Source: Bacteroidales bacterium (GTDB lineage: Bacteria > Bacteroidota > Bacteroidia > Bacteroidales > UBA932). From it: a stretch of 64,000 nt of DNA. Location of the stretch: positions 1 to 64,000 of the forward strand of contig JAFZDJ010000010.1 in NCBI GenBank assembly GCA_017561265.1, in the 5' to 3' direction. The number at the start of each line of letters is the position of its first letter. Positions within the stretch are counted from its first letter, which is position 1. Below, one piece after another: positions 36,295 through 46,211 of the stretch. The notes under the pieces are model-generated. The model did not search any database. It was not told the DNA's origin and worked only from the letters and a program-made list of their open reading frames with translations. A program made the position numbers and the translations under genes.

Positions 36295-37734
36295 ATGAAC
36301 AGCAGATTAGATGTATATATATGGCCGGAAAGGGATAAGGATCCTGTTGTGGCGGATAATGCGGCGATAAGAAGATTGCGACAACTTGCTGACGGTTATC
36401 GTGCGTCGGATTATGACGGAAACAGATTGCGGACTCACCTGATTCTCAAGAATCAGGCTTTGGTGAATGTCCTCAGACGTGTCCCTCTGGATCCGGATAT
36501 GGCAGCCGATATTGAGCTGTATGCTTATACGATGGAGGATCTCTGGTCTATGGAAGTTCTGGGTATAAGGCCGGGCACCAATCCTCTTCTTGACAGGATT
36601 CCTATCACTCCTGAAAGCGGGAGCCGGGTGCATCTGGTCTTGTTCGGATCTGGGGCTCAGGCGGAAAGTCTGGCCGTCCACTCAGCCCTTGTAGCACATT
36701 ATCCGAATTACTGCAGGGATAACAGACTCAGGACAAGGATTACATGGGTAAGCGACTCCATGACCGATTTTGCCCGTTTCAAACAGCAGTACAAAGGACT
36801 TCTGGAAAACAGCTGGAGAAGGAATGTGACAATTTCCGGTGATGATGTGAAAATAGATGCGGCTGCTCCAAAATATGTCAATGAACGTCAGGATTTTACG
36901 GATGTGGAATGGGAGTTTGTGGAAGCTCGTGGTTCCGATGACATAATGCTGTACAAACTGACCAGATGGTCTCATGATGAAGACAGACAATTGACGGTTG
37001 CCATATGTTATGAAGATGACAGCCGCAATATAAATGGAGCATTGTCTATGAGGCTTCCGGATTCCGTGCCTGTTCTTGTCAGGGTCGATGATGATGCTTC
37101 CTTGGTGTTCCTTAAGCAGTCAGGCCAATTCGGACATATAATCCCAATGGGTATGAAGGCAGCCGATCTTCCTTCCATGACTGATTTCATACATATGGCT
37201 CAATGTGTCAATTATGCATATTTCAATATGCGTGAGAGCACGGAAGATGAGCGCAGGCAAGGTGCGGCTGATATGAATGTCGCACTTGAACTTCCTTCTC
37301 CTGAGGATCTGCAGGGCTTGTGGAACAGCCCCAAGCTTACAACGGCCAAGAGATGGTCCAATATATACAATGCATTTACTGTCAATACCAAGATGCGTTC
37401 TTTAGGACTGGGTTCTGATGATATTGACTTTTATGCAGTCGGCCGAAAGGACCTGGAGATGATGGCTGAGGTTGAACACAACAGGTGGAGTGTGGAGGAA
37501 ATGATTCTGGGATATATCCCGACTACTTCCGAGGAACATAGGGCGATTCTCGAAGATATCACAAAGCGTAGTCAATATAAGGCGGAGTTCAAGCATGATG
37601 ACTTGAGGAATTTCTCCGAATTAGGGGTGGATGAGACCGGGCTGCCTATCAGTCGTTATGATGTAGGGCTGATACGTTCACTGCCTTTGATAGCTTATGC
37701 CTGTCGTATTTCAAAAAATCTTGAAAATGAGTAA
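36295..37734 (+). CDS. soluble paralogue of the channel's cytosolic half, with RyR-like end
   Basis: Protein of 479 residues without membrane segments. From about residue 110 it aligns by eye with residues 318-676 of the CASTOR/POLLUX-like channel: VHLVLFGSGAQAE...AHYPNYCR, DFTDVEWEFVEA, then MMAEVEHNRWSVEEMILGY. The first 100 residues (KNQALVNVLRRVPLDPD) have no match there. It should be a Rossmann-like ligand-binding protein; the final region is a worn RyR repeat in which only the EHNRW and YD positions are kept. I infer that it competes for, or shares, the channel's ligand. ATG at 36295 was chosen over an upstream in-frame TTG. The next gene begins before its stop codon. Confidence 0.78.
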   Translation: MNSRLDVYIWPERDKDPVVADNAAIRRLRQLADGYRASDYDGNRLRTHLILKNQALVNVLRRVPLDPDMAADIELYAYTMEDLWSMEVLGIRPGTNPLLDRIPITPESGSRVHLVLFGSGAQAESLAVHSALVAHYPNYCRDNRLRTRITWVSDSMTDFARFKQQYKGLLENSWRRNVTISGDDVKIDAAAPKYVNERQDFTDVEWEFVEARGSDDIMLYKLTRWSHDEDRQLTVAICYEDDSRNINGALSMRLPDSVPVLVRVDDDASLVFLKQSGQFGHIIPMGMKAADLPSMTDFIHMAQCVNYAYFNMRESTEDERRQGAADMNVALELPSPEDLQGLWNSPKLTTAKRWSNIYNAFTVNTKMRSLGLGSDDIDFYAVGRKDLEMMAEVEHNRWSVEEMILGYIPTTSEEHRAILEDITKRSQYKAEFKHDDLRNFSELGVDETGLPISRYDVGLIRSLPLIAYACRISKNLENE

Positions 37735-38980
37735 GGAATATTGCGTTTTACGGTATAGGAGTGATGATGGTATCCATAAGAAGGGTGATGTACAATATGT
37801 CAGCCAGAGTGTACTTTATGTCGGCCAGACGCCTGAATGCAGACTCAGACTTCCGGATCATCCTGATTATGAGGACGCATGCTATGCTGTGATTATCAGA
37901 AATCAGGATGGGTCCGGATGGCGCATTGTCCGTCAGGAGAAGGATGCTTTGATCAGCATAAATGGAGTGCCGTTGAAACTGGCGGCTACGCTTACGGAAA
38001 ATGACAGGTTAAGTTTTGATAATACTAATCTTGTATTTGATGTTGAGGCAGGGGACGTACCTGTGAATCAATATGTTGAATATAAGACCGCCGGATGGGT
38101 GCGCCTTTCTGTCATCCTGATGTTCGTAACACTGGCAGTCATTGCCTTTGCCTTATATTGGGGCTCAAGGAGCACAATGACTCAATATAAGGCTGAAGTA
38201 CAGGATATATGCAGGATTGAGGCTGACAGATTGATGGTGTTGTCGGATGTGGGAGATACCCTGGAGGTTATTTCCGCTCCGAGGACTTTCGTGGGTACGG
38301 GCTTCATAACTGATAGAGGGTATTTCGTGACGGCAAGGCATTGCGTGGAATTCTGGCTCTCTTTGGAAGGAGAGCTGAAACCTGATATCGACGATATAGA
38401 TTCCGATATAGTAAGAAGAGCCATTGAGGCTGAAACGGATCCTTCGATTCATCTTGTTTCCGTTCTGAAAATAACCAGTTATGACGGAACTCAGTCCTGG
38501 CAATGTACATCCGAGGATTTTATAATGGACAAGACCCGTGACAATCTGTATGATTACGGTGGTTTTGAATCGGGTTATATCTGGAGAAGCGTTGTCAGTA
38601 TGTATGAAAAGCGTGATGCGGAACTGGGGGATGTCGCTGTCATGAAATGGGAGTACGGTGATGGATGCATTGCATTGGAAAATGGTGATGTGATCCACGA
38701 AACGGGAACGGCTTTATGCGCTTTCGGATATCCTCAGAACGAAGAACGCCGGGAAGCGGTTTTTGCATTGGATGAAGGCAATGTCTATCAACAGAAGGAG
38801 ACCCCTTACGAGTGCTTCATATGTACAAAGGGATTTGATCAGGGATTCTCAGGAGGGCCTGTATTCGCAAAGAAGACAAAGTCTGTAGTCGGCATCGTTT
38901 CAAGGTCGTCCGACAGCCATACCCTTGTTGTACCTGTATCACAGATCCATAGACTGATAAGTGAAATTGAAAATAGATAG
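37727..38980 (+). CDS. FHA domain - membrane segment - trypsin-like serine protease
   Basis: Protein of 417 residues. The N-terminus (1-105) is an FHA-like phosphopeptide-binding domain (QSVLYVGQTPECRLRLPDHPD, then ISINGVPLKLAATLTENDRL). A membrane segment lies at about 123-145 (VILMFVTLAVIAFALYW). The periplasmic part is a trypsin-like protease with the complete triad: His205 in TARHC, Asp302 in GDVAVM and Ser375 in GFSGGPV. It starts with MSKEY at 37727, overlapping the previous stop by eight bases. FHA domains read phosphothreonine, so the cytosolic side probably docks to a kinase product; the adjacent gene encodes a kinase-like domain, but a degenerate one. Confidence 0.87.
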   Translation: MSKEYCVLRYRSDDGIHKKGDVQYVSQSVLYVGQTPECRLRLPDHPDYEDACYAVIIRNQDGSGWRIVRQEKDALISINGVPLKLAATLTENDRLSFDNTNLVFDVEAGDVPVNQYVEYKTAGWVRLSVILMFVTLAVIAFALYWGSRSTMTQYKAEVQDICRIEADRLMVLSDVGDTLEVISAPRTFVGTGFITDRGYFVTARHCVEFWLSLEGELKPDIDDIDSDIVRRAIEAETDPSIHLVSVLKITSYDGTQSWQCTSEDFIMDKTRDNLYDYGGFESGYIWRSVVSMYEKRDAELGDVAVMKWEYGDGCIALENGDVIHETGTALCAFGYPQNEERREAVFALDEGNVYQQKETPYECFICTKGFDQGFSGGPVFAKKTKSVVGIVSRSSDSHTLVVPVSQIHRLISEIENR

Positions 38981-38989
38981 TTTTGCATT

Positions 38990-40180
38990 ATGTTGGCTTC
39001 TGATATAAAAGGATACTGCACTGCGGATGCATGCTGGAGGTTTATGCATGATGTTGCGTCCCGCATGGCAGAATGTCATGCCGAAGGGCGGTATTGCAGA
39101 CTTTTAAGGTTGCATGATGTAGTGATTGATGATGATGCATTCCGCATCAGCGATGATACTTTATGTGATCAAGGAAGTGCAGAGAGCGATGTGTGGATGC
39201 TTGCTGCAGCTGCCTTTGAACTGATATTGGGAACTCCTGTTTTCAATGGTCTTGGAGAGAAGTGCCAGAAGTCCGATACACCGGTGCCGAATCTTCCTGA
39301 TAAGGAGATGACTGCTCTGAATGATCTTCTCCGCAGATGTCTTCAGAAAGATGCATCCAGGCGTCCTGATATGAAAGAAGTGAAGTCTATTGCATCAGAT
39401 GAGCTGCAGAAGTGTATTTCAAGACCTCGAGCACAAAGGATATGTCCGGTAAATGCCTGCTCGGTTCCTGACGGTGAGTATGACAGAAAATGGCCGGAAG
39501 CTATGACCGTTGTTAAAAAAATGATCATATGTGTTCTGCTTGTGGTCATCGGCACAGTGCCTTCATTTTCTCAGTCTCTTCCTTATTTGCAGGATGATGC
39601 ATATCTCATGGAACTGATGGAGGTTTCCAAGATGCTGCGTTCGCGTAATGAGTCCATATGGGAAGAGGCTCAGAGCCGGATGAGCAAGATGCTTGAAGTC
39701 TTTACAATGATGGATGAGCTTCGAGATGCCGGGAATGATTGTGTTTTGGTGGGTAATAGTGTCACTTCATTCGGTCTGAACAGAATGATCTCCATGCTGA
39801 AAAGGACGAATACGGTCATGCAGAATACCGGCAAGGGGCTGCTGGACGGAACAGATTTGAGATATCATTATTCAATATATGAAAAGGGAGTAAGAAAGGG
39901 AAGTACAGCTACTTATGATGGGCTGTCCGGACGCACGGGAAGGCAGGTGTTCGTAATAATACCTTATTCTGCGGATCAGCCATATGAAACGGAACTGTCT
40001 CTCTCTGACGGAAAGAAATATCATCCTGTGCATAAGGACAAGGATGGTATATCCTATTATGTGATTGATGCTGAAGAGGGACCGGGAGATGATGATGTAC
40101 TTACTTTGAAGGTCAGGAACAATGATATGCAGAACAACCGTTCCTTTGTCATAATAAATCACAACTATCGTAATAAGTGA
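38990..40180 (+). CDS. pseudokinase-like domain with membrane segment and periplasmic part
   Basis: Protein of 396 residues. Residues 10-140 look like the C-lobe of a serine/threonine kinase: ASRMAECHAEGRYCRLLRLHDVVIDD in place of the HRDLKPEN region, DAFRISDD in place of DFG, ESDVWMLAAAAFELILGTPVF as the DxWSLG-type region, and LLRRCLQKDASRRPDMKEV as the end. The N-lobe with its lysine is absent and both catalytic aspartate motifs are altered, so it should not phosphorylate. A membrane segment (about 178-195) and a beta-rich periplasmic region follow. It sits after the FHA-protease, suggesting a scaffold role. Its stop overlaps the next start (TGATG). Confidence 0.72.
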   Translation: MLASDIKGYCTADACWRFMHDVASRMAECHAEGRYCRLLRLHDVVIDDDAFRISDDTLCDQGSAESDVWMLAAAAFELILGTPVFNGLGEKCQKSDTPVPNLPDKEMTALNDLLRRCLQKDASRRPDMKEVKSIASDELQKCISRPRAQRICPVNACSVPDGEYDRKWPEAMTVVKKMIICVLLVVIGTVPSFSQSLPYLQDDAYLMELMEVSKMLRSRNESIWEEAQSRMSKMLEVFTMMDELRDAGNDCVLVGNSVTSFGLNRMISMLKRTNTVMQNTGKGLLDGTDLRYHYSIYEKGVRKGSTATYDGLSGRTGRQVFVIIPYSADQPYETELSLSDGKKYHPVHKDKDGISYYVIDAEEGPGDDDVLTLKVRNNDMQNNRSFVIINHNYRNK

Positions 40181-42483
40181 TGAGAATCGCCAAGTGGATC
40201 ATATCTGCCTTGATGGGTCTGTCTGCGGGCATCCTGTATGCTCAGACGGATCTGGAGATTCTTTATGATGAAGCGTTGCTGTTGAATCAGAGAAAGGAAT
40301 TCGCAGAAGCGGCAAGAATGTTTATAAAGATTCAGGATGATGCGTATGAAGCAGGCGATATGAATCTTCATATTCTTTCGATGACAGCGGAGGGCGAGTG
40401 TTATTATATGCTGGATATGGCATCCGACATGAAAGGCGTGCTTGAGAAGGCAAAGGCGGCTTACGACAGGTATTCCTACGGACTCGAAGAAATGGAAAGA
40501 CTTCTTGCCCAGGAAGCGATCAGCAAACTGGAAGGTTCATATCATTATTGCATGACTGGTGATGACCCTTCTGCATTCTCTAGGGCACAGAATGCATATC
40601 ATAAGTGTCTTGAACTGATCGTCATGATGAAGTCTGCATCTGCATCCTTTGATGATAATGAGCTGGAGATCGATGTGCATAGGGAGTTGCTGAGCCTGTA
40701 TTACAAGCAGAAACAATATGGCAAGGCCTTGAAGGAAGCTGATGACGTTTATTATTACAGACGTGATATTGGCTTTGACCTCTGGGATACATCTCTTGCC
40801 GGAAGACGGGATTTTGATGATTTTGTGGACGCGTATGTTGCGCGTGCCATGGTTCTTGCCCGTCTTCATCGTTTTGATGACGCACTTGAGCTCTTGGCAG
40901 AGATGCCTGATGAATGCATGGACGAGGCCTCTTACATACGTACGAAAGGAAAGATTCTGATGCTTCAATATGAGTTTGATGGTGTAGATGGAAGAGAGGC
41001 AGCAAGGGACTGTTATGCGAGATATATAAAGAAACTGCGTCAGGAATTTGACAAGCAGCTGTTGACTCTTTCAGAAGCAGGGCGCGAGCAGTACTGGCTT
41101 GCAGTCCATGATTTTCTTTATGACTGTTATTGTCTTGGCGGATATGCTTCAGATCTGCTGTATGATGTAGCATTGTTCAGCAAGGGATATCTGCTGAAGT
41201 ACAGGAACGGAACGTATGCTGATGACTGCACATGGGAGGATATCCGTGATGTACTGAAAGATGATGAATGTGCTGTCGAATTTGTCCAGTATATGGACAG
41301 ATATGAAGAAAAGAACATGGCCGCACTTGTTGTCAGCAGTGATTATGAATGCCCGCGTTTTGTAAGTTTAGGGCCGGTAAAGAATATCATGACAATGACT
41401 CTGGCGGATGGAACTCCTGTCGGTGACGCCATTTCCTATGATGTGGGATCGTTGAAAGATGCGCTGTATTCAGATACTGCTGTATTCCGAAAGATTTGGA
41501 ATGATGAGCTTATGGCATTGACAGAAGGTTGTAGAACACTGTATTTTGCCCCCGATGGATTCATCCATCAGCTGGCTGTGGAATATATGCATCCTGATCC
41601 GTCTGTGGATTGCTGCCGTTTGAGTTCCACCGGTTCGCTTCTTTCACGCAGGAAGCATGGTATCGGCAATATTTTACTATGCGGCGGTATGGATTATCAT
41701 GCCCATGTGCAGCCGGAAAATACGGGAAATGATCTCGCCGGCTACAATATGTTCAAGGGAAATGGCGTATATATAAGTTCATTGAAGGGCGCGGAAACGG
41801 AGATTGATGCAATATACTTATTGAAGAAAGAACTTGGTGGAGAAGAAGCAGCTCTGCTGAAGGATGACAAGGCCACTGATGAGGCTTTCAAAAGTCTTAT
41901 ATATGAAGGATACTCGATTGTACATTTGGCTACACATGGCTATTTTTCAGGAGAAAATGATTTTTCAGATCTGAAAACATCCTATAGAGATCAGAGCATG
42001 TCTGAAAGCGGCCTGATTATGGCTGGAGCGGCAGCAAACATCAATGACAGCGGTTTCGATCCCTTGTATTCGGATGGAATCATTACTGCCAGGGAATTAT
42101 CCGAGATGGATCTGTCAGATGTGGATCTGATTGTGTTGTCTGCCTGTCAGACAGGACTTGGGTATATAACATCTGATGGGGTTTATGGAATACAACGTGC
42201 ACTTAAGATTGCCGGTGCCACGGCTATGATAGTGAGTTTGTGGAGTGTGGATGATGAGGCTACCATGATGTTCATGAAAGCTTTTTATAGTGAGCTTTAT
42301 AAAGATCCTGCGTCGGGGACGGATATTTACAAGGCATTTAACGCTGCCAGACAACAAATGAAGAAGGGAGGACAGGTTTCTGTAAATCGTTTTTCATCCA
42401 ATTCACTGACACGGAAACCGAAGAGCAGGTCAGTGGATTCTCCAAGATATTCTGATGCTTTTATTTTGATTGATGGAATCTAA
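40180..42483 (+). CDS. TPR-CHAT protein (caspase-like protease), exported
   Basis: Protein of 767 residues with N-terminal helical TPR-like repeats (about 20-330) and a CHAT domain (about 420-740). The catalytic dyad is present: His about 585 in VHLATHGYF and Cys about 655 in LSACQTGLG; the typical GIQRALKIAGATAMIVSLW follows. A hydrophobic N-terminus (WIISALMGLSAGILYAQ) looks like a signal peptide, which would put this protease in the periplasm, unlike the cytosolic TPR-CHAT of type III-E CRISPR. ATG at 40180 overlaps the previous stop codon. Its substrate is unknown; the secreted proteins of the two next genes are candidates. Confidence 0.88.
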   Translation: MRIAKWIISALMGLSAGILYAQTDLEILYDEALLLNQRKEFAEAARMFIKIQDDAYEAGDMNLHILSMTAEGECYYMLDMASDMKGVLEKAKAAYDRYSYGLEEMERLLAQEAISKLEGSYHYCMTGDDPSAFSRAQNAYHKCLELIVMMKSASASFDDNELEIDVHRELLSLYYKQKQYGKALKEADDVYYYRRDIGFDLWDTSLAGRRDFDDFVDAYVARAMVLARLHRFDDALELLAEMPDECMDEASYIRTKGKILMLQYEFDGVDGREAARDCYARYIKKLRQEFDKQLLTLSEAGREQYWLAVHDFLYDCYCLGGYASDLLYDVALFSKGYLLKYRNGTYADDCTWEDIRDVLKDDECAVEFVQYMDRYEEKNMAALVVSSDYECPRFVSLGPVKNIMTMTLADGTPVGDAISYDVGSLKDALYSDTAVFRKIWNDELMALTEGCRTLYFAPDGFIHQLAVEYMHPDPSVDCCRLSSTGSLLSRRKHGIGNILLCGGMDYHAHVQPENTGNDLAGYNMFKGNGVYISSLKGAETEIDAIYLLKKELGGEEAALLKDDKATDEAFKSLIYEGYSIVHLATHGYFSGENDFSDLKTSYRDQSMSESGLIMAGAAANINDSGFDPLYSDGIITARELSEMDLSDVDLIVLSACQTGLGYITSDGVYGIQRALKIAGATAMIVSLWSVDDEATMMFMKAFYSELYKDPASGTDIYKAFNAARQQMKKGGQVSVNRFSSNSLTRKPKSRSVDSPRYSDAFILIDGI

Positions 42484-42496
42484 AACACCTTGAGAT

Positions 42497-43870
42497 ATGA
42501 AAACTTTATTCACACTATTGTTTATGTTTGCCTATGTATGTGTATGGGCAGATAATGATCCGGAAAAAGCTGGTCGCCAGAGTGACAGGCAGTTGGGTAA
42601 TTATAAATATCAGATCGTAGTGGAAAGTCAGCCGCAATCGGCTGTGGTAATGTGCAACGGACAGATTGACAGGATTCAAAGGAATTCGACAAGAGGATGG
42701 AGCGATTTAGGAGCAGCCATTGCCTCTGCATATAAGAGTTCGATTACTCAAAAGACAGTAAATGCAACTTCCAATCTCTTAAGTCTCGGAGTCAGCTATG
42801 TGACAATGTGGGTGCAGAAACCAAGCAAGGATTTCGAAAGCTGGAGCAAGGCTAAGCAGCAGCAGTGTACATATAAGAAGGATTTGTCTTCACAAGAGAC
42901 TATTGATGACTTTTACTATCGTCCTTCTGTAAATGGTGCGTTGGATCCTCGTGACCTTAAGTTTAATGGATTTGTCTGCAGGAATTTCATCGAGCCGGTA
43001 AGAGCGGTAAAACAGTCTGATTCTGCTGAGTCAAATCGTATGGGACAGGATGTCTTCTATGTCTCATGTAAATTACGTACAGACAGTCTGGGTCTGGCTC
43101 ATCTGACCAATCATTCAAAATTCATGTTGGAGGTAGACAGCCTTGTCTTCAATCCAAAATATTGCAACATACCGAACGCTAATCCTAAGAATGTCGGCTC
43201 AGGATTCAATTACAATGCATATACCGATCTGCAGTTTGAAATGAAGGTCAAGGTTCTTTCCTCTTGGATCAATGAAGCCATAATGATTACATCCGATTAT
43301 GAATTGGGAGAGTTCGTCATCAGGGCTAAGATTGATGGCAGTGCATTGCAGGTTGTCGGAAACGATACCTTGTTCGTTTATAACGGAAATAATCCAAAGA
43401 CTGATGGTCTGGTGAGCATAACAGGTGAGTCTTTCATTGTTCCTCGATCTTTTGTAGGAACATCCAATGAGCCGGTATGGGGTACAGGTCAGTATAAACT
43501 TGCTATAGAAGTATCTCAGACCTGCCAGCTTAATGCGGAGTATTATCTTGATGAGGACCAGTATATCAAGATTGAGGAAGTCGGCAATGGAATGGCGGTC
43601 AACTTTGCAAACCTTCCGGGGTATAAAGCCTGGAACAAGGATATCTGGAAAGAAGAATGGAGGTCGATGAAGAAGAGAAAGCAGAGTGATTCTTTCATGA
43701 CAAATGTATGGGAGGAAATAAAGACTGCCTATGTCGGTAATAACTGGGTCAAGGAAATGGTGGATCCGGCAGTGACTCAGCTCCTGCAGTTCGAGACAAA
43801 AGAGCTCAAGGGATTATTCAAACTGGATTCAGATACGTCCAGTCAGTCTGCCCCAGGAGGAAAGAAATAG
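42497..43870 (+). CDS. secreted protein of unknown function
   Basis: Protein of 457 residues with a clear signal peptide (1-18, ending VWA). The mature part is beta-rich in the middle (for example FEMKVKVLSSWINEAIMIT) and helical near the C-terminus. It has no recognised domain and no membrane anchor. A GK-rich tail ends the protein. It lies between the CHAT protease and a secreted TPR protein in the same run of genes, with 13 bases before it, so it may be a substrate or partner of these exported proteins. Confidence 0.8.
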   Translation: MKTLFTLLFMFAYVCVWADNDPEKAGRQSDRQLGNYKYQIVVESQPQSAVVMCNGQIDRIQRNSTRGWSDLGAAIASAYKSSITQKTVNATSNLLSLGVSYVTMWVQKPSKDFESWSKAKQQQCTYKKDLSSQETIDDFYYRPSVNGALDPRDLKFNGFVCRNFIEPVRAVKQSDSAESNRMGQDVFYVSCKLRTDSLGLAHLTNHSKFMLEVDSLVFNPKYCNIPNANPKNVGSGFNYNAYTDLQFEMKVKVLSSWINEAIMITSDYELGEFVIRAKIDGSALQVVGNDTLFVYNGNNPKTDGLVSITGESFIVPRSFVGTSNEPVWGTGQYKLAIEVSQTCQLNAEYYLDEDQYIKIEEVGNGMAVNFANLPGYKAWNKDIWKEEWRSMKKRKQSDSFMTNVWEEIKTAYVGNNWVKEMVDPAVTQLLQFETKELKGLFKLDSDTSSQSAPGGKK

Positions 43871-43895
43871 CAGCAAGATTTAATGCGTGTTTCAT

Positions 43896-46211
43896 ATGAA
43901 AAGGCATATCATAGCTATAGCTGTTTTGCTCTGCGGACTTATTGCCCATGCTCAGGAACAGTCCGGTTATGTGAAGACAAGAGGACGCATGGTCAATGGT
44001 GTTCTTGTTCCGGGAACGGGACTGACAGGGGCATTTGTTTCCGTAAAAGACGGAAACAGTATCGGTGTGCATGAAGCAGACGGATCTTTTTCGTTTCCGG
44101 TGAGAGGAAATACCTATACGATTCAGTCAGTCAAGAAGAAGGATTATGTTCTGGTGGATGCAGATGCTCTACCTAAGACATATGCATATTCTTCAAATCC
44201 GCTTTATCTTGTGATGGAAACGCCGGATCAGCTGCTTGAAGATCAGCTCGAGGCAGAGAGCCGCATCCGCCGGACATTGCAGAAGCAGCTTGACGAACGC
44301 AAGAAGGAATTGGAAACATTGAAGGAACAGGCCCGGATCACGCAAGAGGAATATCGTGCAGCCATGCTTAAGCTATATGATGATCAGGGTAATGAAGAAA
44401 AGCTGATCCGTGATATGGCGCAGCGTTATTCTCAGATCGATTATGATCAGTTGGATGATTTTTACCGTCGGGTGAGTTCGTTTATAGAAGCTGGTGATCT
44501 TGCAAAGGCGGATTCGTTGTTAAGAAGCAGAGGCAATCTTCATGAGCAGGTGAATACTCATATCAAACGTGGAGAGGCGATTCAGCATGAAGAAGAAGAA
44601 CTTCAAAAGGCCAAAGAGGTTTATCAACATGATATGGATGAGATGGCGCGACGCTGTTTCAGTTATTATGAAAGCTTCAGTATGCGTCATCAGCGTGATT
44701 CAGCTGCTCATTACCTTCAGCTTCGGGCTAAACTGGATACGACGAATATGGTATGGCAGACAGATGCCGGTGAATATATAAAGCAGTATCTGGCTGACTA
44801 TGATTCTGCCATGACATATTTTCAGCGTTCACTGGATGTTGCCATACGGAAATATGGCGAAGACCATCAGGATATAGCCACATCGTATGATTATATCGGC
44901 AGTGTATTCATGGCTCAGAATGATTTTGCAGAAGCTATCGAATGTTTTTCAACGGCACTTGATATACGAAAGCGTATCTTGGAGGAAGATCACCCTGATC
45001 TGGCGGTTTCGTATAACAATCTGGGAACAGTATGCATCGGATTGGAAGACAATGAAAGAGCTTTGGAGTACCTCTCTCTTGCACTTGATATCAGAGTGCG
45101 GGCTTTGGGTGAAACACATTTTGCAGTAGCGACTACTTGTGGTAACATCGGACTTGCTTACAGCAATCTGGGCGATTATTCCAAGGCATTAGAATACCAT
45201 GGACGTGTTTTGAACATATGTCGTCCACTGTATTCCGAACCTCATCCTTCCTTGGCTTTGGCATATAATAATATAGCTTCCGTTTATTCCGATATCGGTG
45301 ACAACGCAAGGGCTATGGAGTATAGTAAGATGTCATTGGAAATATGGCAGCAGGTTTATGGGAATACTCATCCTCAAGTGGCTCTTGCACATAATAATAT
45401 CGGTTCCGTCTATTTTGCTTCGGAAGACTATGACAAGGCCTTGGAACATTCTCATAAAGCCCTTGATATATGGGAAAATGTTTATACTGGTTCCCATCCG
45501 AATGTGGCCTTGGTATATGATAATTTAGCCTTGATTTATCAGACGAAGGGAGATAATGAAAAAGCCTTGGAGTATCTTGACCTATCTTTGAATATCAGGC
45601 GCGAAGCGCGAGGCGAATCTCATCCGGATGTTGCTTTGTCATATGAAACTATGGGGGTGTTCTATCAGGCGGAAGAAAAGTATGATGTTGCATTGGAGTA
45701 CTTCAATCTTGCCCTGAATGTCAGAAGACAAGCGTGGGGTGATGTACATCCGGCTGTTGCTAGAGTTTACGATAGCATTGCTTTGGTCTGGCATGCAAAG
45801 GGTGATTATGCCAGAGCAATGGATTACTTTATTCTTTCTCTTGACATCAGAAAAGAGATTCTGGGGGAATGTCATTCGGATATTGCAAAAAAGTATGACA
45901 CGATAGCCCTTTTTTATAGCTCTCATGGCGACTATGCCAATGCCATGGAATACCACCATAATGCTCTGGAAATCAGGAGAAAACTATATGGTGATCTTCA
46001 TTCTGAGCATATTGCTTCCTATTCTTTGATTGGTGTGACATGTATGCTTCAGCAGGATTATCAAGAGGGCTGCCGCTATCTGAAAAAGGCATATGAGGTA
46101 TCTCAAAAGGTTTTCGGTATAGATCACAAGACAACACAAGACCTGAAGATGCAGATAGAGAATCTGGAAACCATATTACAAGAACAAAATAAAAATGAAA
46201 AAGGCAGATAA
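43896..46211 (+). CDS. secreted TPR protein (kinesin-light-chain-type repeats)
   Basis: Protein of 771 residues. Signal peptide 1-20 (IIAIAVLLCGLIAHAQ). A small beta-sandwich domain follows (about 28-95, TGAFVSVKDGNSIGVHEADGS), like a carboxypeptidase-regulatory fold. A coiled coil spans about 108-160 (RRTLQKQLDERKKELETLKEQ). From about 290 to 730 there are about ten TPR units of the 42-residue type with repeated A.DY.KALEY...L.I and HP.VA.SYNNLG patterns. ATG at 43896 (MKRHIIAI) is better than a GTG three codons earlier. It is a protein-binding scaffold outside the inner membrane; its gene overlaps the next by 17 bases. Confidence 0.87.
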   Translation: MKRHIIAIAVLLCGLIAHAQEQSGYVKTRGRMVNGVLVPGTGLTGAFVSVKDGNSIGVHEADGSFSFPVRGNTYTIQSVKKKDYVLVDADALPKTYAYSSNPLYLVMETPDQLLEDQLEAESRIRRTLQKQLDERKKELETLKEQARITQEEYRAAMLKLYDDQGNEEKLIRDMAQRYSQIDYDQLDDFYRRVSSFIEAGDLAKADSLLRSRGNLHEQVNTHIKRGEAIQHEEEELQKAKEVYQHDMDEMARRCFSYYESFSMRHQRDSAAHYLQLRAKLDTTNMVWQTDAGEYIKQYLADYDSAMTYFQRSLDVAIRKYGEDHQDIATSYDYIGSVFMAQNDFAEAIECFSTALDIRKRILEEDHPDLAVSYNNLGTVCIGLEDNERALEYLSLALDIRVRALGETHFAVATTCGNIGLAYSNLGDYSKALEYHGRVLNICRPLYSEPHPSLALAYNNIASVYSDIGDNARAMEYSKMSLEIWQQVYGNTHPQVALAHNNIGSVYFASEDYDKALEHSHKALDIWENVYTGSHPNVALVYDNLALIYQTKGDNEKALEYLDLSLNIRREARGESHPDVALSYETMGVFYQAEEKYDVALEYFNLALNVRRQAWGDVHPAVARVYDSIALVWHAKGDYARAMDYFILSLDIRKEILGECHSDIAKKYDTIALFYSSHGDYANAMEYHHNALEIRRKLYGDLHSEHIASYSLIGVTCMLQQDYQEGCRYLKKAYEVSQKVFGIDHKTTQDLKMQIENLETILQEQNKNEKGR

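Noticed and set aside
40180..42483. TPR-CHAT as the partner of a type III-E CRISPR effector
   Set aside because: No Cas7-11-like gene or repeat array is present, and the protein has a signal-peptide-like start.
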